Shown: positions 8,019 to 14,745 of the stretch, piece by piece
How the letters are laid out: each line of letters opens with the position of its first letter
How positions within the stretch are numbered: position 1 is the stretch's first letter
From: DATKCA01 sp035544675
GTDB lineage: Bacteria; Acidobacteriota; Thermoanaerobaculia; Gp7-AA8
Length of the DNA: 15,868 bases
Direction of reading: 5' to 3'
NCBI GenBank assembly: GCA_035544675.1
Contig: DATKCA010000024.1
Span: 1-15,868, forward strand
Notes under the pieces: generated by a model
Seen by the model: the letters and a program-made list of their open reading frames with translations, nothing else
Told to the model about the DNA's origin: nothing
Database searches by the model: none
Program-made: the position numbers and the translations under genes

Positions 8019-9767
8019 CTACATCTCCTCCGTATCCTGCTCCGGCAGAAGATCGACCTCCGTCGGCTTGTCGTGGATCTCGATCTTCGCCCGCTCCACC
8101 GTGATGTCGGTCGTCGACACCGGGCCGCCGAGCGTGCCCGGCAGCGGCAGGTCGAACATCCTGGCGATCGCCGCCGCCATGTCGGCGGCCGTCGGGCGCT
8201 CGTCGGGCTGCGGCGACATCGACTCCAGGATGATCTCGTCGAGCTCGTGCGGAAGGTCGGGCGTCTTCGTGCTCGGTGCCGCCACTTCTCCGGTGGCGTG
8301 CATGTACGCGGCGCGCAGGTAGTTGGTGGTCTGGCCGGCGAACGGCAGCTGGCCGGTCACCATCTCGTACATCACCACGCCGACGCTGTAGACGTCCGAG
8401 GCGACGCCGTACGCATCGGTGCCCATGCGCTCGGGCGCCATGTACGACGGCGTGCCGATGAGCGCGCCGGTCGCCGTGAGCTGCGTGTCCTCGTCGCCGG
8501 TGTCGATGTCGAGCACCTTGGCGATCCCGAAGTCGACGACCTTCACGACCTCGATGCCCTGGCCCTTGTGCAGGAAGATGTTGCTCGGCTTGATGTCGCG
8601 GTGAATGATGGCGTTGCGATGCGCATCCGCCAGCACCGACAGGATCGGCACGACGATCTCTGCCGCGCGCCGCGGTGACAGCCGGCCGTACTTGCGCAGC
8701 TCGTCGGACAGGCTGTGCCCTTCCAGCAGCTCCATGACCAGGAACGCGATGGCCTCGCCGGAGATCCCGAAGTCGAGGACCGAGACCGCGTTGGGATGGT
8801 GAATGCGGCTCGCCGACATCCCCTCGCGCCGGAAGCGCTCCAGCCCCTTCTCCATGTTCTTACCGGGCACGGGCCGGAAGATCTTCACCGCCACCGCGGA
8901 GTCGAGCAGCAGGTGCTTGCCGCGGTAGACGGTGCCGAACGCGCCGGAGCCGATCTTCTCCTGGAGCTGATACTTGTTTTCCAGCACGGTTCCCGGCAGC
9001 GCCTCGGCCAGGGCGGAGAAGATGAGCTGGGCGCGGCGGGAGGAGTCCACGAGCGCCTGCCGCGAGTCGCGGAGCTCTCGATTGGATCGCTCCAGCTCCT
9101 CGTACTTGCGTGCCAGCTCGGCGCGCCTCATCTCGATGATCCTGCGCTGCCGGAAGTTCCGGCGAATGTAGAGCTCGATGCTGTAGCCGGCCGTCCCGCC
9201 GAGAATGATCGCCGTGCCGAGAAAGAAGTTGTTGTTGGCGATGACGAAGAAGGGGAGATCGGCCTGCGGAATGATGATGGCGTTGTAGGCGGCCACGAAG
9301 AAGAACGACAGCGCGAGCGCGTATAGAAACCGCAGGCGGAGAAACGTGAACGCGTAGAACATGATCAGCAGCAGCCCCGCCGTATACAGATAGTTCACGG
9401 GCGCCGGCGTGATGAGCGTGATGACAATGACGACCACGCCGGCCAGCGCGCAGATGCCGGTGATGGCGAGCTGTCCGAGGTACCGCCAGGCTGGAGCGAA
9501 GGTGAAGGCCGCGACCAGGACCACGGCCGGGCAGACCACCGCGTAGCGCAGAAACCACACGCGGCCGATCACGTCGCTCGACAGCGTGATCATGTCCAGA
9601 AGCCCGAACAGCCCGAAGATCACGCCGCCCAGGAGGATGGCGATGCGCATCTGCCGCAGCGAGGTCTCGTGATAGTGCTCGAGGAATGCGTCTTCGAGCG
9701 GTTGCGGAAACCTGAGCGTGAACGGGCTGAGGCGCGCGTCACTGCTGTGATCCGCACTCTCCTGCAT
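8019..9767 (-). CDS. Membrane-bound Ser/Thr protein kinase with cyclase-type 6-TM sensor domain
   Basis: A 582-residue protein. Residues 1-200 hold about six membrane helices (41-60, 70-92, 97-119, 125-141, 143-161, 178-199). This domain, with FLEHYHETSLRQMRIAILLG (28-47), resembles the N-terminal domain of class III adenylate cyclases. A charged coiled coil (about 203-245) links it to a complete kinase domain (about 266-538): glycine loop GSGAFGTV (273-280), ATP lysine K295, catalytic loop HRDIKPSN (389-396, base D391), DFG (412-414) and APE (444-446), with Thr/Ser in the activation loop. All key residues are present, so it should be active. Most bacterial kinases place the kinase first and the sensor outside; here the order is reversed and the membrane part may sense a lipid or small molecule. 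The ATG at 9767 has GAGGG seven bases upstream. Substrates are unknown; GH15 downstream has a probable promoter of its own. Confidence 0.93.
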   Translation of the reverse strand: MQESADHSSDARLSPFTLRFPQPLEDAFLEHYHETSLRQMRIAILLGGVIFGLFGLLDMITLSSDVIGRVWFLRYAVVCPAVVLVAAFTFAPAWRYLGQLAITGICALAGVVVIVITLITPAPVNYLYTAGLLLIMFYAFTFLRLRFLYALALSFFFVAAYNAIIIPQADLPFFVIANNNFFLGTAIILGGTAGYSIELYIRRNFRQRRIIEMRRAELARKYEELERSNRELRDSRQALVDSSRRAQLIFSALAEALPGTVLENKYQLQEKIGSGAFGTVYRGKHLLLDSAVAVKIFRPVPGKNMEKGLERFRREGMSASRIHHPNAVSVLDFGISGEAIAFLVMELLEGHSLSDELRKYGRLSPRRAAEIVVPILSVLADAHRNAIIHRDIKPSNIFLHKGQGIEVVKVVDFGIAKVLDIDTGDEDTQLTATGALIGTPSYMAPERMGTDAYGVASDVYSVGVVMYEMVTGQLPFAGQTTNYLRAAYMHATGEVAAPSTKTPDLPHELDEIILESMSPQPDERPTAADMAAAIARMFDLPLPGTLGGPVSTTDITVERAKIEIHDKPTEVDLLPEQDTEEM

Positions 9768-9774
9768 GGGGTTG

Positions 9775-9779
9775 CCCTC
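9775..9779 (-). promoter_or_regulatory. Shine-Dalgarno of the kinase gene
   Basis: GAGGG on the minus strand, seven bases before the ATG at 9767. It supports that start and contrasts with the neighbouring genes that show no ribosome site. A possible -10 (TAAGCT, 9780-9785) directly abuts it and would be too close for a transcript including this site, so the real promoter is probably further upstream. Confidence 0.45.
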
Positions 9780-9794
9780 AGCTTAGCGCATTCG

Positions 9795-9868
9795 GGGCCG
9801 CCGGGCGGGCGGGGCCACCGGGGGCCGCCGAGTCGGCGGCGCTCCACGCGGCGCTCCACGGGCCGCCG
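9795..9868. repeat. GC-rich repeat cluster in the divergent kinase/AI-2E promoter region
   Basis: GGGCCGCCG occurs at 9795-9803, 9822-9830 and 9860-9868, with a one-mismatch copy (GGGCCACCG) at 9812-9820. GCCGCCG (9824-9830) and CGGCGGC (9834-9840) form a perfect 7-bp stem with an AGT loop. CGGCGCTCCACG is repeated in tandem at 9837-9848 and 9849-9860. This is within the 139-bp gap between divergent genes and may hold operator sites for one or both. Confidence 0.45.
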
Positions 9869-9894
9869 GCAGCGACCCACCACAATCCTTGCAT

Positions 9895-9900
9895 TAGACT
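9895..9900 (+). promoter_or_regulatory. Likely -10 box (TAGACT) of the AI-2E fusion gene
   Basis: TAGACT ends six bases before the GTG start at 9907, exactly the spacing that would place transcription start on the first base of the start codon. No Shine-Dalgarno and no clear -35 box are visible. This is the clearest leaderless candidate in the window. Confidence 0.5.
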
Positions 9901-9906
9901 CGAAGC

Positions 9907-11772
9907 GTGGATCCGCACGACGAAGAAGACAGGCTGGACAGGACCTGGTCCAGGCACCGCCTGCCGACCAGCCCCGGCACGGAGGCGGTGGTCGACAAAC
10001 GCGCCGTGGTGGAACGCAGGCAATCGACCACGCGCATCCTCCTCATCACCCTCGTCGTCATCGCCATCCTTTACATCGCCAAGCCGGTCGTCGTGCCGAT
10101 GGCGCTGGCGTTCCTCTTCGCGTTTCTCCTGACGCCGATCGTCGGGGTGCTGGAGCGGACGTTCCTGAGGCGCGCCGGCGCGATCGTGCTGTCGCTGGGC
10201 CTGGCCGTCACCGGTCTCGCCTTCGGCGGCTGGTGGATCTATCAGCAGTTCAACTCCGTGGCCAAAGAGATCAGCCAGGCCGCGGCCAGCGCGAACATCG
10301 AACGGAAGCTGAATTTCCTCCGGCAGAGCTCGGTCGGGACGCTGGCGGTGGTCGAGCGGACGCTGCAGCGCGTGGACGAGGCGCGAGCGCAGCCGGAGCG
10401 CGCCGACCTGAAAGTCCGCGTCATTCCGGAGCGGAGGAACATGGCCGAGCGTTACGAGGAGGTCGCGCCGACGATCGAGGTCGTGGCGGCGGCGTTCCTG
10501 GTCATCGTGCTCGTCTTCTTTCTGCTGGCCGACCGCGAGCAGTTGCGCGACAAGATGCTGCGGCTGGCCGGCCGCGCGCACGTGACGGTCACCACCCAGG
10601 CGATCGGCGAGACATCCGAGCGCATCAGCCGTTTCCTGCTCACCATCGCGTTGATGAACGTCGGATTCGGCACGCTCATCGGCACCGGCCTCTGGATGCT
10701 GCGCGTTCCTCACGCCGCGCTGTGGGGCGTTCTGGCCGGGCTGCTGCGGTTCATCCCGTACATCGGCGCCGTTCTCAGCGCGGCCGCCCCGACGTTCCTG
10801 GCCCTGGCCTTCTTCGACAACTGGTACTCCGCCCTGGCGGTCCTCGGTCTCTTTGTCTTCACCGATCAGCTGGTCGGAAACTTCATCGAGCCGATCGTGG
10901 TGGGGCATCGCGTCGGGGTGTCGCCGATCGCGCTTCTGATGGCAGCGATCTTCTGGGGATGGTTGTGGGGCCCGGTCGGCCTGCTGCTGGCGACGCCGAT
11001 CACGGTCTGTCTGACCGTGGGCGGAGAGTTCATCCCCGCGCTGCGCATCTTCTCGATCGTGTTCGGCAGCGAAGATCCGCTGGAAGGCTACCTCAGCTTC
11101 TACAACCGGCTGCTGGTGCGCGACCGCACCGGCGCGATCGCCATCGCCGACCGCCAGGCCGAGCTGTCTCCGATGGAGAACATGTTCACGGAGTTGTTCA
11201 TCCCGACGCTTACCTTCGCGCAGGAGGAGCTCGAGCGGCGGCGCATCACCCCCGCACACGACCACTTCATCAAGGACGTCATCCGCGAGCTGATCATCCG
11301 CTTCGGCGACCGCAACGCAGGCACTCCCGATCCGGAGCGCCATATCGTCGCCGTCTCCGTCTCCGGCGAGCGCCTGTCCCTCGGCACCCTCATGCTGACG
11401 CAGCTCCTGCGCAGTGAGGGCTACTCGGTCGACTACTTCACCGACCTTCCCGATCCCGAGCTGGTGTCGTTCATCAGCGAGGTACGGCCGGAGGCGGTGT
11501 TCATGTCCTGCTCCAACCTCGACCACCAGGAGGCCGGATACGCGCTGCTGCAGCTGCTGGCGACGAATTTCCCGGAGCTGGTCATCGTGGCCGGAGGGCA
11601 GGGATTCGCGCGCGATCGGACCAAGACCGTCGCGGCCGGCGCGACCTACGTGCCTTCGACGCTGGCCGAGGCCAAGGACGATTTCCTGACCCGGCGGAAG
11701 TCGACGAAGAAGAAGGGCTCGCTGAGCATCACGTTCAGCGGGACGCGCTTCCGCGTTCCACCGCCGGCCTGA
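9907..11772 (+). CDS. AI-2E family transporter fused to a cobalamin-binding-like module
   Basis: A 621-residue protein, well beyond the usual 350-residue AI-2E (PerM/YdiK/TqsA) exporter. The membrane part spans about 43-375; family marks are RFIPYIGAVL (281-290), DQLVGNFIEPIVVG (320-333) and PIALLMAAIFWGWLWGPVGLLLATP (340-364). The soluble tail has a helical cap (about 392-465; FYNRLLVRD, ELFIPTLTFAQEEL, ITPAHDHF) and a Rossmann-like domain (about 478-594) with GERLSLGTLMLTQLLRSEGY (487-506), AVFMSCSNLD and IVAGGQGF. This order matches the cap plus B12-binding pair of cobalamin regulators, but the D-x-H-x-x-G ligand motif reads E-R-L-S-L-G, so histidine ligation is lost. It may bind another ligand or base-off cobalamin. 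Start GTG at 9907, with TAGACT six bases upstream. It converges on the HIT gene with a 4-bp gap. Transport of AI-2 itself is not implied. Confidence 0.85.
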   Translation: MDPHDEEDRLDRTWSRHRLPTSPGTEAVVDKRAVVERRQSTTRILLITLVVIAILYIAKPVVVPMALAFLFAFLLTPIVGVLERTFLRRAGAIVLSLGLAVTGLAFGGWWIYQQFNSVAKEISQAAASANIERKLNFLRQSSVGTLAVVERTLQRVDEARAQPERADLKVRVIPERRNMAERYEEVAPTIEVVAAAFLVIVLVFFLLADREQLRDKMLRLAGRAHVTVTTQAIGETSERISRFLLTIALMNVGFGTLIGTGLWMLRVPHAALWGVLAGLLRFIPYIGAVLSAAAPTFLALAFFDNWYSALAVLGLFVFTDQLVGNFIEPIVVGHRVGVSPIALLMAAIFWGWLWGPVGLLLATPITVCLTVGGEFIPALRIFSIVFGSEDPLEGYLSFYNRLLVRDRTGAIAIADRQAELSPMENMFTELFIPTLTFAQEELERRRITPAHDHFIKDVIRELIIRFGDRNAGTPDPERHIVAVSVSGERLSLGTLMLTQLLRSEGYSVDYFTDLPDPELVSFISEVRPEAVFMSCSNLDHQEAGYALLQLLATNFPELVIVAGGQGFARDRTKTVAAGATYVPSTLAEAKDDFLTRRKSTKKKGSLSITFSGTRFRVPPPA

Positions 11773-11776
11773 CACC

Positions 11777-12130
11777 CTATCCCGGAGGCCATCCCAGGTT
11801 CCGGCCTCCGATGACGTGAAAGTGGATGTGAAAGACGGTCTGGCCGGCGGCTTCGCCGGTGTTGACCACGACGCGGTAGCCTTCGGACGGAAGCTTGAGG
11901 TTGCGCGCGATCTCGGCGCAGCGCAGCAGGGTGGTCCCCATCGTCGCGGTGTCGGCCGGCGTGAGCGCGTCGAGGCTGGCGATGTGCCGCCGCGGAACCA
12001 CGAGGACATGCGTCGGCGCCTGCGGGTTGATGTCGTCGAACGCGACGACGTCGTCGTCCTCGTGCACCTTCTTCGCGGGAATCTCGCCGTTGACGATGCG
12101 GCAGAAGAGACAGCGGTCGGTGTTGGCCAT
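11777..12130 (-). CDS. hinT: HIT family purine nucleoside phosphoramidase-like hydrolase (HinT type)
   Basis: A 117-residue protein of the histidine-triad superfamily, which hydrolyses nucleoside phosphoramidates or adenylates. The triad HIHFHVIGG (101-109, catalytic H103) is intact. CLFCRIVNGEIPAKKV (7-22) gives the CxxC pair, and THVLVVPRRHI (40-50) the second conserved histidine, as in zinc-binding HinT-type members. Length fits the family (about 110-140). It starts seven bases after the prmC stop on the same strand, yet has a TAGACT eight bases before its ATG and no Shine-Dalgarno, so it may be expressed both from the upstream cluster and alone. It ends four bases from the convergent AI-2E gene. 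Confidence 0.93.
   Translation of the reverse strand: MANTDRCLFCRIVNGEIPAKKVHEDDDVVAFDDINPQAPTHVLVVPRRHIASLDALTPADTATMGTTLLRCAEIARNLKLPSEGYRVVVNTGEAAGQTVFHIHFHVIGGRNLGWPPG
11783..11810. terminator. Hairpin at the convergent AI-2E / HIT gene ends
   Basis: CGGAGGCC (11783-11790) and GGCCTCCG (11803-11810) are perfect 8-bp inverted repeats with a 12-nt loop. It lies 11 bases past the AI-2E stop and inside the last codons of the HIT gene, where a two-way terminator would be useful. No T-run adjoins it, so the role is uncertain; the HIT C-terminus also constrains this sequence. Confidence 0.35.
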
Positions 12131-12136
12131 ACGCGA

Positions 12137-12946
12137 TCAGTCTATCGAGAGTACGGCTACGCGCGGAATCCCGGCCAGATCGTTCAGAAGCTCGACGTTG
12201 CGGAACCGGTGCGCCACGGCGAGGTCGCGCACGGCGTTCTCCTGGCCGAAGCCGATCTCCAGGAGGAGGAGCGCGCCGCCGGCTGACGACACGATCCGCT
12301 CGATCATCTCCGTGCCGCGCGGGCCGGGCGTCAGCGCGGTGCGCGGCTCGAAGTCGCGGACTTCCGCCGCCAGCGTCGCGACTTCGGATTCCGCGATGTA
12401 GGGCGGATTCGACACGATGACGTCGAAGCCGCCGCGCGTTGCCTCCAGGAGGCTCATCGCCGCGAGCCGCACCCGCGACTCGAGCCGGCGCCGGTTGCGA
12501 TCGGCAACGGCCAGGGCCCCCAGCGAGATGTCGGCGCCGGTCACGCGGAGGTCGGGCCGCGATCGCTCGATGCTGATGGCGATGCAGCCGCTGCCCGTGC
12601 CGATGTCGACGAGCCGCGCACCGCGCGGGGCCCGGGCAATCGCCGCCTCCACCAGAACCTCCGTCTCGGGCCGCGGGATGAGCACGCGGTCGTCGACCAG
12701 AAACTGGCGCGAGAAGAACTCGGTCCGGCCGCGGATGTACTGCAGCGGCTCGCCGGACCACCTCCGCTGCAGCATCGACTCGAGCGCCCCGCCATCGACC
12801 GGCTCCTCGCCGTGCGCGATCAGATAGGCCAGCGGCTTTCCGGTGATGTCGCCGAGGAGAAGGTCGACGTCGCGCGGGCTGACGCCGCGGCGCATCGCCT
12901 CCTGGCGATACCGCGCCCGCACGGAGTCCAGCCTCTCAGTCCTCAT
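12137..12946 (-). CDS. prmC: Peptide chain release factor N5-glutamine methyltransferase PrmC
   Basis: A 269-residue SAM-dependent enzyme that methylates the Gln of the GGQ motif in release factors RF1 and RF2. The N-terminal helical domain ends with GEPLQYIRGRTEFF (65-78) and IPRPETE (90-96), both family marks. The catalytic domain has the SAM loop DIGTGSGCIA (114-123), NPPYI (180-184), which binds the substrate glutamine, and the C-terminal DLAGIPRVAV (256-265). Length is normal. The start ATG at 12946 overlaps the end of the ABC ATPase gene by 11 bp, so it is translated with it. prfA, a common neighbour of prmC, is not adjacent here. Confidence 0.94.
   Translation of the reverse strand: MRTERLDSVRARYRQEAMRRGVSPRDVDLLLGDITGKPLAYLIAHGEEPVDGGALESMLQRRWSGEPLQYIRGRTEFFSRQFLVDDRVLIPRPETEVLVEAAIARAPRGARLVDIGTGSGCIAISIERSRPDLRVTGADISLGALAVADRNRRRLESRVRLAAMSLLEATRGGFDVIVSNPPYIAESEVATLAAEVRDFEPRTALTPGPRGTEMIERIVSSAGGALLLLEIGFGQENAVRDLAVAHRFRNVELLNDLAGIPRVAVLSID
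12139..12144 (-). promoter_or_regulatory. Likely -10 box (TAGACT) of the HIT gene, inside the prmC 3' end
   Basis: On the minus strand TAGACT is followed by eight bases and the ATG at 12130. It is formed by the last codons of prmC (ATA GAC TGA). The spacing and sequence match the other TANACT sites; no ribosome site is present. Because it also encodes the prmC terminus it could be chance. Confidence 0.4.
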
Positions 12947-13661
12947 AGGTCAGCTCGAGGAAGACATCCTCGAGCGGACTCCCGGGCCGGCCGGCCGCCT
13001 GTTTCAGCTCGGCCGTCGGTCCCGTCGCCACGATCCGGCCGCGATGCAGGATCGCGATCCGGTCGCACACCGCCTCAGCCACCGAGAGGGTGTGCGTGGT
13101 GAGGAAGACCGTCTTCCCCTCATCCGCGAGACGCCGGAAGAGTACCTTGACCTGCCGCTGTGCCAGCGCGTCGAGACCGACCATCGGCTCGTCGACGATG
13201 AGGACCGACGGATCGTGGACCAGTGCGGAGATGATGACGAGCTTCTGCTTCATGCCGTGCGACAGATTCTCGATGCGCGCGTCGAACCAGTCGGAAAGGT
13301 CGAAGTAGGCCAGCAGCTCGACCGCGCGAGCCTCGCAGTCCCGCCACTCTTTTCCATAGAGACTGACCACGAACTGGAGCAGTTCGCGCCCGGTGAGCTT
13401 CTCATACAGATACGGCCGGTCGGGGACGTAGCCGGTGAGGTGCTTGGCCCGGACGGCATCCCGGACGACGTCGATCCCGTCGATGCTGGCCTGGCCCGTG
13501 GTCGGGAGCGACAGGCCGGCCAGGATCCGGATGGTGGTCGTTTTCCCGGCGCCGTTCGGTCCGAGGAAGCCGAAAATCTCCCCGCGGGCGACGCTGAGAC
13601 TGAGGTTCTGGACGGCGATGAAATCGCCGTATTTCTTTGTCAGATCACGGATTTCGATCAT
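12936..13661 (-). CDS. ABC transporter ATP-binding protein (EcsA/ABC-2 exporter type)
   Basis: A 241-residue stand-alone ATPase. Walker A GPNGAGKTT (34-42), signature LSHGMKQK (133-140), Walker B VLIVDEP (153-159), D-loop GLDALAQ and the H-loop His190 (TTH) are all present. At the Q-loop the usual Gln is replaced: GYVPDRPYLYEKLTGRE (77-93), with Asp81. I associate this with the EcsA-like group of ABC-2 ATPases. No permease gene is adjacent; the partner must lie elsewhere, or the gene has moved beside prmC. It precedes prmC with an 11-bp overlap and is divergent from the sigma factor gene across 68 bp. It could not be the ATPase of the MacA-like operon with any confidence, as those belong to a different subfamily. 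Confidence 0.9.
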   Translation of the reverse strand: MIEIRDLTKKYGDFIAVQNLSLSVARGEIFGFLGPNGAGKTTTIRILAGLSLPTTGQASIDGIDVVRDAVRAKHLTGYVPDRPYLYEKLTGRELLQFVVSLYGKEWRDCEARAVELLAYFDLSDWFDARIENLSHGMKQKLVIISALVHDPSVLIVDEPMVGLDALAQRQVKVLFRRLADEGKTVFLTTHTLSVAEAVCDRIAILHRGRIVATGPTAELKQAAGRPGSPLEDVFLELTYED

Positions 13662-13729
13662 TCAGACAGTGGCACGTTATCATCGCCCCGCCCGGCGAGA
13701 ACCTTCCCATGCCGGAACCGTAAAGACCA

Positions 13730-14320
13730 ATGGCGGAACGTGAGCAGCTCGATGACCGCGCCCTTGTGACGCGGATCCTGGCGGGCGATCGCGATCGGTT
13801 CACCGAGCTGGTGTCGCGCTACGAGAAGCGGGTCATCAACTACGTTTACCGGATCACGCATCGGTACGAGGATGCTCACGACCTGGCCCAGGACATTTTC
13901 GTGAAGGTCTATCTCGCACTCGACCGCTTCGACCCGAAGTATCAGTTCTCGACGTGGCTGTTCCGGATCGCGCAGAACAGCGCGATCGACGCGTTGCGCA
14001 AGAAGACCCTTCCCGAGGTGCCGCTGACGCGGCCCGGCTCCGACGAGGATGGGGGACCGAAGGAGCGGGAGTTCGCCGACGACGGCATCTCGCCATACCG
14101 CGCTCTCAAGAACAAGCAGCTCAGTGTCGCCATCGACCGGGCCGTCCTCGATCTGCCGCCCGACTACCGGGAGCTGATCCAGCTCCGGCACTTCGCCGAG
14201 CTATCCTACGAGGAGATCGCTTCGATGAAGAAGCTCCCCCTCGGAACCGTCAAGAACAAGCTCTTTCGTGCGCGAAATCTGCTCAAGGACGCGCTAAATT
14301 CATTCGTGGAAACCATATGA
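13730..14320 (+). CDS. RNA polymerase ECF-type sigma factor
   Basis: A 196-residue sigma-70 family protein with only regions 2 and 4. Region 2 (about 20-92) includes YEDAHDLAQDIFVKVYLAL (46-64) and FSTWLFRIAQNSAIDALRKK (73-92), the segments for -10 recognition and core binding. A charged linker follows (100-120), and region 4 (about 130-186) includes LPPDYRELIQLRHFAELSYEEIA (142-164) with the helix-turn-helix LGTVKNKLFRARNLL (171-185) for -35 recognition. The start ATG at 13730 has no clear Shine-Dalgarno. Its stop overlaps the anti-sigma start (ATGA). It probably directs genes of the cell-envelope response and, as is usual for the group, its own operon. Confidence 0.94.
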   Translation: MAEREQLDDRALVTRILAGDRDRFTELVSRYEKRVINYVYRITHRYEDAHDLAQDIFVKVYLALDRFDPKYQFSTWLFRIAQNSAIDALRKKTLPEVPLTRPGSDEDGGPKEREFADDGISPYRALKNKQLSVAIDRAVLDLPPDYRELIQLRHFAELSYEEIASMKKLPLGTVKNKLFRARNLLKDALNSFVETI

Positions 14321-14745
14321 CCGACGAAGCCTGCAGGCGGTACCTCGAGGAGCCGGAAGCGCACGCCGCGCATCTCGGCCAGTGCGCGGAATGCCGCAGG
14401 GTGTTCGGCAATCTGGAGGTGCCGGTCGAACATCGTCCGGTTCGCGTGGAGGCGCTTCCGCTCGCGCCCTGGGAGGGAGCCGGACATCGTGCCTGGGCTC
14501 TCGTGATCGGTGGTTCGATCGGGCTGGCCGCTCTGGCGATGGCGTTGTTCGCCGCCGCCGGCGTGTCGCCGCTCCAGATGAACCTCCCGTCCACGGACGT
14601 GGTCCTGTCGATCTTCCGGCTGTTCAGCGGTGCGATTCAGAATGCGCCCGCCACGTGGCAGATCGCGATCGGTATCGCCTTCGTGGCCGTGAACGCGCTG
14701 TTCGTCGTGCTTCTGCGCCGGGCGCCGAGAGGAATCGATGTTTAA
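14317..14745 (+). CDS. Zinc-finger anti-sigma factor, membrane-anchored
   Basis: A 142-residue protein. Its N-terminus carries H19-x3-C23-x2-C26 (HLGQCAEC), the zinc-binding anti-sigma (ZAS) pattern, within a short cytoplasmic domain of about 55 residues. Two membrane helices follow (about 60-82 and 115-134), with a periplasmic loop between them (about 83-114). It would bind and hold the sigma factor at the membrane until a signal releases it. The 4-bp overlap with the sigma gene (ATGA) and 8-bp overlap with the next gene show tight co-translation. A longer frame in the same phase, back to 13954, only shadows the sigma gene. The zinc pattern and position make the call fairly safe despite weak sequence similarity. 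Confidence 0.8.
   Translation: MTDEACRRYLEEPEAHAAHLGQCAECRRVFGNLEVPVEHRPVRVEALPLAPWEGAGHRAWALVIGGSIGLAALAMALFAAAGVSPLQMNLPSTDVVLSIFRLFSGAIQNAPATWQIAIGIAFVAVNALFVVLLRRAPRGIDV

Noticed and set aside
9778..12009. A 743-residue open frame on the minus strand
   Set aside because: It lies opposite the AI-2E fusion gene, is rich in Arg, Asp, Gln and His, has no domain pattern, and runs through the HIT gene in another phase; a shadow of GC-rich codon bias.
12936..13661. ABC ATPase as partner of the two FtsX permeases at 673-3127
   Set aside because: It is nearly 10 kb away on the other strand and its motifs fit the EcsA/ABC-2 group, not the LolD/MacB group.
13678..13683. TATCAT as a -10 for the sigma operon
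   Set aside because: Good match to TATAAT but no -35 at proper spacing and 46 bases from the ATG; too weak alone to list.
13714..13718. GGAAC as an ECF-type -35 box before the sigma gene
   Set aside because: The matching -10 would fall inside the coding sequence after the ATG, so it cannot drive the full gene unless the start is wrong.
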